Source: Bartonella bilalgolemi (lineage in GTDB: Bacteria > Pseudomonadota > Alphaproteobacteria > Rhizobiales > Rhizobiaceae). From it: DNA of 64,000 nucleotides. The notes beneath the pieces were generated by a model that was not told where the DNA came from, made no database searches, and saw only the letters and a list, made by a program, of their open reading frames with translations. The position numbers and the translations under genes were made by a program. Location of the stretch: the NCBI RefSeq assembly GCF_023500045.1, contig NZ_JAMCOF010000009.1:1-64000 (forward strand). The letters run 5' to 3'. Below, piece by piece: positions 11,167 to 20,976 of the stretch. Position 1 is the stretch's first letter; every line of letters begins with the position of its first letter.

Positions 11167-11733
11167 TTATTTTTTTATACGAGGATGAGCTTTACGCCAT
11201 TCTTGCGGTTTTTGAAAACTTGACTGCCATATTCCTTTTTTTTGTTTTTTGGCTTTTTGTTCTTCTTTACGGTAGTTATAAAAACTGATAGCCCAACCAT
11301 TACGCACCATCGCTGCATTAATATTATTAATTTTTTGGGTTCTACATATAGCAATAATACGATGATATTTGTCTTTTTTAGACCAATAACATATAACAGA
11401 TTGATGAGCTATAAGTTCTTCTAATTCTTTTTTGGCTTGGAAGCCACATGCATAGCGTTTTTTTTGTATGCCGCAAAATTGATTAAGCTCAGGAGCATCG
11501 ATTCCTGCAAGTCGAATTATGACATCAGAAATTTTAATTGAATCACCATCAATGACCAATGCGTTACCTTTTATAGATTTTGGTGAAATAGAAATTATGT
11601 TAGGGGGAGATGCCGCAGTATATTTCGAATAAATTGTTCCGTTGATAAGAATAATGATTATTATAATGATACTGAAGATAATAAGTTTTTTGCTAAAACT
11701 ATTCGAATTAGAAGAAGAATTATTTATTTTCAT
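11167..11733 (-). CDS. Membrane-anchored thermonuclease (SNase-like) protein
   Basis: A 188-residue protein with a single N-terminal membrane segment (about residues 16-32) made largely of consecutive isoleucines, followed by a staphylococcal-nuclease-like domain. The core reads GNALVIDGDSIKI, then IIRLAGIDAPE (active-site Arg and Glu equivalents), CGFQAKKELEEL, and KDKYHRIIAICR with the second arginine, ending MVRNGWAISFY. The key residues of the SNase active site therefore look intact. The anchor suggests that the domain faces the periplasm, for nutrient or DNA degradation. Substrate is not known. Confidence 0.85.
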   Translation of the reverse strand: MKINNSSSNSNSFSKKLIIFSIIIIIIILINGTIYSKYTAASPPNIISISPKSIKGNALVIDGDSIKISDVIIRLAGIDAPELNQFCGIQKKRYACGFQAKKELEELIAHQSVICYWSKKDKYHRIIAICRTQKINNINAAMVRNGWAISFYNYRKEEQKAKKQKKGIWQSSFQKPQEWRKAHPRIKK

Positions 11734-12093
11734 GAGCTAGAAATTATAATAATACGTTTTATCAGCTTAAATTATATTGAGAGCATTTGGAAGTACGTGA
11801 CATTTTATAGAATTTTTTATTAAAAATAATTCATTGTTTTTAATAAAAAATATTATAATTAAAATGTCTTTAATTTTAATAAATTAATAGTAAATATATA
11901 CATCATTTATAGTAATATATGATATTTTTATGTTAACAATATAAATATATTATAAAAAATTTTTCTCTAGATATACAAAGGACTTATTTTCTTATTCAAG
12001 AAAATATTAAAAGAACATCAAGTTTAAAATTATAAAAATTTTACTTCTTTTTTAAAAAGCTAGCAATGAATATATTACTGACTTTTAACTAGC
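11734..12093. other. AT-rich gap ahead of the nuclease gene
   Basis: About 360 very AT-rich bases between the nuclease start and the 3' end of the fumarase pseudogene. It must hold the promoter for the minus-strand nuclease and UDG-like genes, but no clear -35/-10 pair stands out against the AT-rich background. Confidence 0.4.
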
Positions 12094-13500
12094 TTAAATT
12101 GAATTCTTGAAAAAATCTTTGCCTTTATTATCAATAACAATAAAAGCAGGAAAGTTTTTAATTTTAATGCGCCATATGGCTTTTATGCTTGTGTCTGGGC
12201 TATTTTACAATATCAACTTTAAATGCAGTGTTGTGCTAAATTAGTTGCTGAGATACCAATTGAACTAAGATAAAACTACTATTGTTTTGAGCAAGAATCG
12301 CGAATTATTGGTGAACGGTTACCTTTTGCTAACATTATCATGGATCCTTTCGGTAATTGAAACTGCTCAACAAAAGAATCCATTCTTCAAGCTATTGTAG
12401 AGGCAAATGAGCCAGATGCATAGCCTCTGGCATTTTTATAGGACCGGCCTAATAAATAGGGATGATTTTTTTTAAATAATCCAGTACAGATTTATCTCAC
12501 TCTAAATGCTCACGAATTTTGACGTTTGCCATATCGCGAGTAACAATAATTGGATCAATAAGAGAAATTCTTGTTTTAATAAGGTAGGTATTTTGCTAAT
12601 TCCTTTAAAAATTCGTCTATAGGTTGGTTTAAGTCAATTTTAATATAACGTGCTCTGTCAATTTTTTTGATCAATATCAGACATATATTGCACTGGATCT
12701 CTTTCAAGTTTTTCAAAAAGATACTGTCTTTAGTGATTTTCCGGAATGCTTGGCGATCTGAGAAACAAGATACTCTTAAACCAATTGAGAGCGAAGCACT
12801 ATGGAGTGGAAGACGAATAACATGATCATCATGAAAAAATATTTTTCACAAAATTGTGCTCCTATTCCCTTTTTTTATTAGTTTATGAATTATTTTTTCT
12901 ATCTCAAGATCATGGAAAGCATGCCCTTTTTGTGATCATTTATTAGGAAGTCCATCAAGATAATGCGCAGAAGAAAGCTAATTGTTTTTTAACTCATTTC
13001 GGCAGAGGTTTCACCTATGACAATAGCATAAAAGATGGTAGGGGCAGGCCGTTGTTCATAGTGTATGAATTTTATTCTTGTAGGAAATTAATTAAACGAT
13101 CATGATAGTAAAAATGAAGTACCTTGATAGAGAAAAGTTTTATTTGCAGATCCTTACTTCTTTTAGCCATAAATAAAAACTTATATAAGTCTTTTCCTTG
13201 GGCATAAATATCAATTTGAGCAGGTAGATTGTTTTGTGTATTTTTTCATCGAGCATAGAAAATAGAAAGAGGAACAATTTGCGAGTAATGCAAATTTTTG
13301 CGTGTATAGGTGCTTAAAGCTTCCCCTGATAAAGGATCACAATATCACTTCCATCGGGCTCATATACCACGTCCTTTTTTACCTATGATGATTGCTGTTC
13401 CAGTATCTTGGTATATGGGAAAAAAGCCACTTGAGGATATATTTGTATTTTAAAAAAGGTCATAAGCAATAAATTTATCAGTATGAGCAATAAAGTTACT
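12094..13500 (-). pseudogene. Decayed class I (Fe-S) fumarate hydratase gene
   Basis: No single frame is open, but reading the minus strand across frameshifts gives nearly the whole enzyme. From the 5' side these stretches appear: TDKFIAYDLF, DTGTAIIIGKKGRG (13430-13380), EALSTYTRKNLHYSQIVPLS, then RYIKIDLNQPIDEFLKELAKY and KTRISLIDPIIVTRDMANVK (about 12650-12520), [38 protein letters not shown] and finally AIWRIKIKNFPAFIVIDNKG with DFFKNSI and a stop at 12094. The order matches the class I fumarase family throughout. Several stops and frameshifts separate the pieces, and the N-terminal ~95 residues are not recognisable. Boundaries are approximate. Confidence 0.88.
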
Positions 13501-13707
13501 TTGCAAAAAATAAATGTCAAAATTTCAGCTAGAAAAACTAGATATTCATCTTAAAAGCATAGAACTACACTTCCTCTCCCTTTTTACTAAGGGTTAACAA
13601 TAAAAGAGCTTTTGTGAAAAAACTTTAAGTTATAAAAATATTACAACATACTCTGTGTTTCTATTTATAGAGCATTCTCAATCTAAATAATTTAAACACA
13701 AGACTAA

Positions 13708-13875
13708 CTATTTAATTTTTGTTTCTTTAAACTCAACATGCTTTTTAACAACTGGATCATATTTACGTTTACTCATTTTATCTGTCATTGTGCGGCTATT
13801 TTTCTTTGTTACATAGAAAAAGCCAGTATCTGCAGTTGATAAAAGCTTAATCTTAATGGTTGCTGCCTTAGCCAT
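13708..13875 (-). CDS. rpmG: 50S ribosomal protein L33
   Basis: A 55-residue ribosomal protein, [20 protein letters not shown] followed by [21 protein letters not shown]. The ATG at 13875 is chosen because L33 proteins start MAKA; the frame stays open a little further upstream. This form lacks the zinc-binding cysteine pairs of C+ L33. It lies about 100 bases downstream of the MFS transporter gene on the same strand. Placement of rpmG beside the rnr-topA block is usual in Rhizobiales. Confidence 0.95.
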   Translation of the reverse strand: MAKAATIKIKLLSTADTGFFYVTKKNSRTMTDKMSKRKYDPVVKKHVEFKETKIK

Positions 13876-13977
13876 AACAAGAGTCCTATTATAGTAAAAT
13901 AACACTATTCCGCTATCAAAATTTATTTTTGATGCAATTACATTTTACATATGACACTACGGATGTTCTACAAAAAG

Positions 13978-15150
13978 TCAAGAGTTGTTTGATTTTCTCA
14001 TTAATTGGATAAGCACTAAAATAATATATAAGCTAAAAAAACAGGCAATTGCCAAAGAAAAACCAAATGGTTTTAAAATATCCATTGTTTGACCAATAAT
14101 AGCTGGTCCAATCAATATACCAATTCCGTAGCAAAAAATAAAAGCAGAATTAGCTGCAGCAAGCTCTTGTCCTTTAAGGCATTCACCAAGTTGTGCAAGT
14201 CCAATTGTATAAAGACCTGCAGGTATACCACCAAGAAAGAAAAGATCAATCATCAAAATCAGTTTATGTTCTGCTATCTGTGGTATAATAAGAGTTCCAA
14301 TCAATCCTAAAATAGCACAGCCCATAAGGGAATAGCGTTTATCTTTTAGATAATCACTTATAAGGCTGATAGGAATTAAAAGTAGGATATTACCAAGAGC
14401 AAGAATTTCCATAAAATGTATGGTTTCATTTTTATTATATCCAATTGATAAGCTAAAAGGCGTTATAAGTGTTAGTGTTCCCATTTGTATAGCGCCATAA
14501 ATAAGTGCTGCCATTGTTGAGGTGGGGACACGTAAAATATGTGAAAAAAATGCTATATTTTCCTTACTTTGAAATTTGGGGCTTAATTTCCAGGCAGAAA
14601 GAAGGGGTATGATAGCAATTATAATAAGAAGGCAGCCGGTACCAAAGGGTGTAAAATCTTGTGTTCCTATTTTTTCCAGCAGCATTGGGCCTAAAATAAA
14701 TCCCAGACCTAAAGTAATAGCATAGATAGAAATTACTAAGCTGCGTCTATGAGGTGGAGACGCATTATTAATCCAAAACTCTGATAGAATAAATATAATT
14801 GTCATGGCAAAATGCAGTGTAAATCGCAAAATAAACCACATCCATATCGATTCAAAGAAATAGAATCCTAAAAAACTTAGAGAACCAATAACCATCATAA
14901 GTAGTATTGATTCGACAACACCGAAATATAAGGCGATTCGAGCAGTTAGAGCAGCTGCAATAATTGTCGCAATTCCACCGACTCCTCCACTATAACCAAT
15001 GATACTATTTGAAAATCCTTTTTCAGTCATTAGCAACGAAATAAGTTGTGTTCCCATTCCTAATGCTACACCGACAGCACCAATGGTGGTAATCGAGGCG
15101 ATAATTGCACGCAAAGAGCTATTTGGAAAGTTGAAAGTTTTGTTTATCAT
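13978..15150 (-). CDS. MFS transporter, substrate unknown
   Basis: A 390-residue inner-membrane protein with about twelve hydrophobic segments, in two six-helix halves separated by a polar loop near residues 190-205 (SAWKLSPKFQSKENI). The loop after helix 2 (ALTARIALYFG) and its second-half counterpart fit the major facilitator superfamily, and the whole resembles the YcaD-like group. Nothing in the sequence or neighbours fixes the substrate. Start is the ATG at 15150, without a clear ribosome site. Confidence 0.82.
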   Translation of the reverse strand: MINKTFNFPNSSLRAIIASITTIGAVGVALGMGTQLISLLMTEKGFSNSIIGYSGGVGGIATIIAAALTARIALYFGVVESILLMMVIGSLSFLGFYFFESIWMWFILRFTLHFAMTIIFILSEFWINNASPPHRRSLVISIYAITLGLGFILGPMLLEKIGTQDFTPFGTGCLLIIIAIIPLLSAWKLSPKFQSKENIAFFSHILRVPTSTMAALIYGAIQMGTLTLITPFSLSIGYNKNETIHFMEILALGNILLLIPISLISDYLKDKRYSLMGCAILGLIGTLIIPQIAEHKLILMIDLFFLGGIPAGLYTIGLAQLGECLKGQELAAANSAFIFCYGIGILIGPAIIGQTMDILKPFGFSLAIACFFSLYIILVLIQLMRKSNNS

Positions 15151-15694
15151 GAAGGAAGTTTAATTATAAATTATATTTAAATCATATGATTAGTAATAAA
15201 TTTAGTTGAAAATAGAAAAAGAAAATTGCAATTAAAAAATAGCATTTACAGCATAGCACATAGTTTGTGCGATAATTGTGTAGATTTTTAGATGACAAAA
15301 GGTAGATAAATCTATATGTTACATATTCTTTAATATATTCGATATAGAAATCTTTTTGACCTTTTCTCAATTAAAAAAGAATCACAGCAAGCTATTATAC
15401 ATAACTAAAAAACAGTATGCATCAAATAATAATACAATGACAAGAGGTTTTTAAATAATCTCTTACTCTTAAAATATTAGCTATATAGCATTTCTTACAT
15501 TTTAAAAAAGATGTTGAAATAAAGATTTTTCTTAAATCACTGTTCGTGTAGTAATGAGCTTAAAATGCCTTTATACTGATGTTGTCAACAATCAATTAGG
15601 TTGTTAAAATTAAATATTGTTATGGGTTTATTATAGCTTTCAATCTTTGCATATAGAGATATAATTTTAATTTTTGAATTCTTTATTTTGATTG
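15151..15694. other. Gap between MFS gene and rnr
   Basis: About 540 AT-rich bases between two minus-strand genes. A short open frame at 15182-15370 has a composition unlike a real protein (runs of aromatic and Ile/Leu residues near its end) and is rejected. Nothing else is seen. Confidence 0.5.
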
Positions 15695-17965
15695 TTATTT
15701 TCTTTTATCAAAAATATAATTGCGCTTTTTCGCTATAGATTTCTTTTTGTGGTAAGAGATAGGTGAGAAAGTTATCAGGCGAGGTTTTGTTAACATTTCA
15801 AAACATAAAGCACCAGTAAAAGGTTGTACTTCTAGAATCTTTACTTCGACTGCATCCCCGAGCTGATAACATTTATGGCTACGTTTTCCTATAAGGGCAT
15901 GCTGTACTTCGTCAAAATAGTAATAATCACTTTTAAGTGTAGAAAGAGGCACAAAACCATCTGCGTTTAATTTATCAAGTGCGATAAAAAGACCTGCTTT
16001 TGTAACTCCTGAAATACGGGCTGCAAATGAATTTCCTATTTTATTAGCTAAATAATGGGCAACAAGTCGATCAACAGTTTCTCGTTCTGCTATCATTGCA
16101 CGACGTTCGTATAAAGAAATCTGATTGGCGATTTTTGCAAGATTTTGCTCTTGTTCATCTGTGAGTGCATCATTACCTAATTGCAGGGCTTTTATAAGTG
16201 CTCGATGAATAATTAAATCAGCGTAACGGCGAATTGGTGAGGTAAAATGTGTATAGTTAGGCAAATTTAAACCAAAGTGGCCTATATTTTCAGGATTATA
16301 TTCGGCTTGAGATTGCGAGCGTAAAATAACCTGATTTACTAATTCCTGTTGTTGCGTATTCATAACTTTTATAAGGATATTATTAAGCTGTGCTGATGTA
16401 AATTCAGCTCCCCGAGCAAGTGATATTCCGAGACTTTGAAGAAAGTTCTGGAGCATTTCCTGTTTTGCAAGAGATGGCTTATCATGAATACGATATATGA
16501 GAGGTTGGTGATATTCTTTTAATGTTTCAGCAGCTGAAACATTAGCTTGTATCATGAATTCTTCAATTAAGTGATGTGTCTCTAGGTGAGATAAAACCAC
16601 AACATCTTTAATATATCCATTTTGATCAAGAATAATCTTTTTTTCTGGTATTTCTAATTCTAATGGTTGTCGACGATTGCGTGCAATTTTAAGGCAGGAA
16701 TACGCATCCCATAATGGTTGTAAAATGTTTTCAAGCAAGGGAGCTGTTTTTTTATTTGTATTTCCTTCAATTGCACATTGTACTTCTTGATAGGATAATT
16801 TGGCTGCTGTGCGCATTACAATACGATGGAAACTGTGTTTACGTTTGTTTCCATTCGCATCAAAAATCATACGAACAGCTAGTGCAGGTCTATCTTTTCC
16901 TTCACGTAATGAACACCGATCATTAGAAATACGTTCTGGGAGCATTGGTACAACACGATCAGGAAAATAAACAGAGTTTCCTCGTTTTAAAGCTTCTTGA
17001 TCTAGAATACTTCCTGCTTTTATGTAGCAAGAAACATCTGCAATTGCGACAATAATAATCCAGCCTCCGCTATTGGTAGGGCTTTCATCTTTTATTGCAT
17101 AAACTGCGTCATCATGGTCTTTTGCATCTGGAGGATCAATTGTAATAAATGATAATTGTCGCCAATCTTCGCGATTAATTGTATTGTCAGGTTCTACATT
17201 TTCGGCTTGCTCAAGGACATCTGAAGGAAAAATATAAGGAATTTCTTTCGATATAAGGGCAATCATTGAAAGATCTTTTTCGTTATCAATGTGTCCTAAA
17301 ATATTTCTTACTTTTGCTTGTTTGAAGCTGTAGTTAGTACTGTCTTTAATTTCAACTTCGATCAGATCACCAGCTTTTATATCTATGTTCGTAGCCATAT
17401 CAATAATAAGTTCGTTATTTTTACGTTCTATGGGATCAAGCCACCATTCGCCATTTTCTAATTTTCTTACTATACCAAGCATGTTTCTTTTTTTCTTATC
17501 AACTTTGCGGATGATTCGTCCTGTATAGGGGGAGTTTTGCAAAACTGTTTTTCGAAAAATTTTTATAAGAACGTGATCTCCAATACCAATGCTTACTTTT
17601 TTTATGCGATGAGAAGAAGAGAGTCGAATATTAGGCTTTGGATCATTGGACCATTCAAGAGGCTCTGCAATAAAATTACCGTCTTTATCAAGAGCACTAA
17701 CTTTGACCAAAGTAATCGATGGTAATGCCTTTTTAATGATTAAGTTTTTACGTTTTTGTGGTATTGAATAATTATCTTTTAAATCACGCAATATATCTTT
17801 TAACCATATATGAGAAGCACTGCTCAAGTTAAAAGCTTTAGCAACTTTTTGTTTACTCGATTGGCTAGGATTATTAGTGATAAAGGTTAGAATTTCTGAT
17901 TTACTAGGTAGCTGCTTAATATTAGATGATTGAAAATATTTTATTTTTTTCTCACTTTTAGCCAA
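15695..17965 (-). CDS. rnr: Ribonuclease R
   Basis: A 756-residue 3'-5' exoribonuclease of the RNase II/R family that degrades structured RNA. An N-terminal winged-helix-like region (about 15-70) is followed by cold-shock-like RNA-binding domains. The RNB catalytic domain has DPPDAKDHDDAVYA near residue 275, with the metal-binding aspartates, and later HFGLNLPNYTHFTSPIRRYADL. The C-terminal S1 domain reads ARISGVTKAGLFIALDKLNA. The tail is Lys/Arg-rich, as usual. It starts 3 bases after the topA stop, so the two are transcribed together. Confidence 0.95.
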   Translation of the reverse strand: MAKSEKKIKYFQSSNIKQLPSKSEILTFITNNPSQSSKQKVAKAFNLSSASHIWLKDILRDLKDNYSIPQKRKNLIIKKALPSITLVKVSALDKDGNFIAEPLEWSNDPKPNIRLSSSHRIKKVSIGIGDHVLIKIFRKTVLQNSPYTGRIIRKVDKKKRNMLGIVRKLENGEWWLDPIERKNNELIIDMATNIDIKAGDLIEVEIKDSTNYSFKQAKVRNILGHIDNEKDLSMIALISKEIPYIFPSDVLEQAENVEPDNTINREDWRQLSFITIDPPDAKDHDDAVYAIKDESPTNSGGWIIIVAIADVSCYIKAGSILDQEALKRGNSVYFPDRVVPMLPERISNDRCSLREGKDRPALAVRMIFDANGNKRKHSFHRIVMRTAAKLSYQEVQCAIEGNTNKKTAPLLENILQPLWDAYSCLKIARNRRQPLELEIPEKKIILDQNGYIKDVVVLSHLETHHLIEEFMIQANVSAAETLKEYHQPLIYRIHDKPSLAKQEMLQNFLQSLGISLARGAEFTSAQLNNILIKVMNTQQQELVNQVILRSQSQAEYNPENIGHFGLNLPNYTHFTSPIRRYADLIIHRALIKALQLGNDALTDEQEQNLAKIANQISLYERRAMIAERETVDRLVAHYLANKIGNSFAARISGVTKAGLFIALDKLNADGFVPLSTLKSDYYYFDEVQHALIGKRSHKCYQLGDAVEVKILEVQPFTGALCFEMLTKPRLITFSPISYHKKKSIAKKRNYIFDKRK

Positions 17966-17968
17966 AAT

Positions 17969-20524
17969 TTATGCCTTCTTTTTTGAAGTAGTTTTTTGTG
18001 CTGTTTTTTTAATTGATGTTTTAGTTGATATAAGTTCTAATGCTTCTGCAAGTGTGATTGTAGCTGGATCTTTATCTTTTGGTAAGGTAGCATTAATTTT
18101 ATTCCAGTTAATATATGGACCGTAACGCCCATCACGTATAGTAATTGTTCCACCGTTTGGATGATCTCCTAGTGTTGCTAGCGCAGCAGGCGTTATTCTA
18201 CGTTGATTGGTTGTACTGTCTTTTTTTTCAGCAAGTATTGTAACGGCACGATTAATGCCAATATCAAAGACTTCATCTGTACTAAAAAGATTTGTGTATT
18301 GTCCATCATGAGCAAGATAAGGACCATATCGTCCAATTGCGGCTGTAATTATTTTTCCTGTTTCAGGATGAGTTCCAACTTCACGAGGTAGAGATAGTAA
18401 AGCTAAGGCTTTATCAAAATCAATATTTTCTATTTCCCATCCTTTAGGCAAACTTGCACGCTTAATTTCTTTACCTTCGCCAAGTTGAATATACGGACCA
18501 AAGCGGCCATTACGAAGAGAAATATCTTTCCCTGTTTCAGGATCAATACCAAGCATAACAGGTTTATCATTGTGCATGGTTTTACTTTGTTCTTCTGTAT
18601 CTGAACCCAATTGGCATGTATATTTACACTCAGGATAATTAGAACAACCAACAAATGCACCATAACGCCCTAATTTTAATGACAATTGACCATTTGTACA
18701 AAGGGGGCAAGAGCGGCAATCGCTTCCATCTTCACGTGCAGGGAAAACAAGAGGGGCTAACGCTATGTTTAAAACATCAAGAACATTCATTATACGCAGT
18801 TCTTGGATACTCGTAATAGATGCATTAAATTCATCCCAAAAATCGCGTAAAACATCTTTCCAGGAAAGTTTTCCATCCGATATAAGGTCTAATTTTTCTT
18901 CAAGAGCTGCTGTAAAACCACATTCTACATAGCGATTAAAAAAATTTTCAAGAAAGGCTGTAACTATACGTCCTTTAACATCAGGAATAAGTTTGCGTTT
19001 ATCAGTTATGATATACCCACGATCGCAAAGTGTGCTTAATATAGATGCATAAGTTGAAGGTCTGCCAATTCCTAATTCTTCAAGCTTTTTAATTAATGCC
19101 GATTCGGAATAACGAGGAGGCGGTTCTGTTGTATGTTGTATCGATTCAACTTTTTCTTTTCTAAGTGATTCTCCAATATTAATCTGCGGAAGACGTCCTG
19201 ATTCATCCTCTTCACTATTTTCTTCGTCTTTTGGATCTGTATAAGCAGAAATGAAGCCATCAAAACGAATAACAGAACCTGTCGCACGTAAATGAGCATG
19301 ATTTTCTTCTTGAAATGCTTCAATTTCGACAGTTGTACGTTCAATTTCAGCAGAACACATTTGGCTGGCAATAGCGCGTTTCCATATTAATTCATAGAGC
19401 TTTGCTTGATCACTATCGAGAACATTGCACACTTGATTAGGATGACGTGTAAAATCTGTAGGACGAATAGCTTCATGTGCTTCTTGTGCATTCTTAGCTT
19501 TTGTTGAATAAAAACGCGTTTTTTCAGGAAGATAGTGCTTTCCAAAAGAATCAATAATCGCTTTTCTTGCTGCATCAATAGCTTCTGGAACCATTTGTAC
19601 TCCATCAGTACGCATATAAGTGATAAGTCCTGCTGTTTCGCCATTGATTTCAACACCTTCATAAAGCTTTTGAGCAACTTGCATTGTGCGAGAAGCTGAA
19701 AAACCTAATTTTGAAGAAGCAGCTTGTTGTAATGTAGATGTTGTAAATGGTGGAGAAGGATTCCTTTTTATAGGCTTGGCTTCAATACTTAATGTGCGAT
19801 AATTTGCTTTTTCTAACATAGAGAGGATTTGATCAGCTTGTTCTTGCGATTGAATATCAAGCTTACCAAGTTTTTTATGATTAAATTCTGTTAACCGTGC
19901 ATGAAAAATGTTATTTTGGAGTGTTTTCAAGTACGTTGTAATTGACCAGTAGTCTTCTTTAATGAATTGCTCTATCTCTGATTCGCGATTGCAAATGATA
20001 CGTAGTGCAACTGATTGAACACGACCAGCAGAACGAGCGCCAGGTAATTTGCGCCATAAAACAGGAGAGAGAGTAAACCCAACCAAGTAATCGAGAGCTC
20101 GACGTGCAAGGTAGGCGTCTACAAGTGATATATCAATATCACGTGGATTCTTCATGGCATCAAGAACGGATTTTTTTGTAATTGCATTAAAAACAACTCG
20201 CTTAACAAGTTGATCATTTAAAACTTTTTTTTGTTTTAGAACATCAAGGATGTGCCATGAAATAGCTTCTCCTTCACGATCAGGGTCGGTTGCTAAGATA
20301 AGGCTATCAGCATCTTTGACTGCTTTTGCTATTTCATTCAAACGTTTTGCGGAAGCAGTATTAATATCCCATTTCATGGCAAAATCTTTATCAGGAAGAA
20401 CAGAGCCATCTTTTGCAGATAAATCACGTACATGCCCAAATGATGCTATGACTTTGTATTGAGATCCAAGATACTTATTGATTGTTTTTGCTTTTGCTGG
20501 AGATTCAACGATAACAATATCCAT
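17969..20524 (-). CDS. topA: DNA topoisomerase I
   Basis: A type IA topoisomerase of about 851 residues that relaxes negative supercoils. The TOPRIM domain opens MDIVIVESPAKAKTINKYLG and has the acidic DPDREGEAISWH. The DNA-linking tyrosine is Y303 in TYMRTDG. After the core comes a zinc-ribbon-like segment (CRSCPLCTNG ... GCSNYPECKYTC) and then three TopA C-terminal repeats, each ending in a variant of GRYGPY, and a Lys-rich tail. The ATG at 20524 matches family starts; an upstream in-frame TTG at 20548 would add eight residues. It lies in an rnr-topA unit, with a 411-base gap before dprA. Confidence 0.96.
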   Translation of the reverse strand: MDIVIVESPAKAKTINKYLGSQYKVIASFGHVRDLSAKDGSVLPDKDFAMKWDINTASAKRLNEIAKAVKDADSLILATDPDREGEAISWHILDVLKQKKVLNDQLVKRVVFNAITKKSVLDAMKNPRDIDISLVDAYLARRALDYLVGFTLSPVLWRKLPGARSAGRVQSVALRIICNRESEIEQFIKEDYWSITTYLKTLQNNIFHARLTEFNHKKLGKLDIQSQEQADQILSMLEKANYRTLSIEAKPIKRNPSPPFTTSTLQQAASSKLGFSASRTMQVAQKLYEGVEINGETAGLITYMRTDGVQMVPEAIDAARKAIIDSFGKHYLPEKTRFYSTKAKNAQEAHEAIRPTDFTRHPNQVCNVLDSDQAKLYELIWKRAIASQMCSAEIERTTVEIEAFQEENHAHLRATGSVIRFDGFISAYTDPKDEENSEEDESGRLPQINIGESLRKEKVESIQHTTEPPPRYSESALIKKLEELGIGRPSTYASILSTLCDRGYIITDKRKLIPDVKGRIVTAFLENFFNRYVECGFTAALEEKLDLISDGKLSWKDVLRDFWDEFNASITSIQELRIMNVLDVLNIALAPLVFPAREDGSDCRSCPLCTNGQLSLKLGRYGAFVGCSNYPECKYTCQLGSDTEEQSKTMHNDKPVMLGIDPETGKDISLRNGRFGPYIQLGEGKEIKRASLPKGWEIENIDFDKALALLSLPREVGTHPETGKIITAAIGRYGPYLAHDGQYTNLFSTDEVFDIGINRAVTILAEKKDSTTNQRRITPAALATLGDHPNGGTITIRDGRYGPYINWNKINATLPKDKDPATITLAEALELISTKTSIKKTAQKTTSKKKA

Positions 20525-20769
20525 AATTTTATCCGAATGTTGAAACAAAATTCTCTTTATAAACTTCTTTCAAATGAATAGCTAATGACAATTGGTCAAG
20601 AGCACATAAAAAAAACTATATTATACAACTTTTGATTGTTATTATTAAAAATACACCCTATAAAAGAAATCGTATAACTTATTTTCCACAGCTAATATAA
20701 AAAGTATACGGCAAAATACTAAGATAACGTCTATTGAGAGGTGGGGAGAATGCTCAAGGATAAAAGATT

Positions 20770-20976
20770 ATGTTTATAAATCACTTAAAGATTATCCATT
20801 ATATTACAGATATGTCAAAACAAATGAGCCAGATGGCACGTCAAGCTCATAGTCCACTTTTAGCATTGCTTTTGGATATGGTAGCTGAAGAGGGGCAAAG
20901 TATTATTAATAGTGCTGAGACCCTTGGAGAAGATCCTAACTCGACAATGATACATAACCACCAGAGTGCCGAATAA
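20770..20976 (+). CDS. Possible small protein, 68 residues, unknown
   Basis: An open frame on the strand opposite topA and dprA. An AAGGAT ribosome-like site lies 7 bases before the ATG, and an inner ATG at 20812 could also serve. The middle (MSQMARQAHSPLLALLLDMV, then AEEGQSI) looks like an amphipathic helical protein rather than random AT-rich translation. The 3' end overlaps the convergent dprA 3' end by 41 bases. I recognise no family. It could be a real short gene or a chance frame. Confidence 0.4.
   Translation: MFINHLKIIHYITDMSKQMSQMARQAHSPLLALLLDMVAEEGQSIINSAETLGEDPNSTMIHNHQSAE

Noticed and set aside
15182-15370. 62-codon minus-strand frame between the MFS gene and rnr
   Set aside because: Its translation is dominated by Tyr, Phe, Ile and Leu runs typical of AT-rich noise, with no recognisable pattern.
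20682-20690. DnaA-box-like TTTTCCACA upstream of topA
   Set aside because: A single relaxed match in AT-rich DNA, with no cluster of boxes and no origin-type neighbours.
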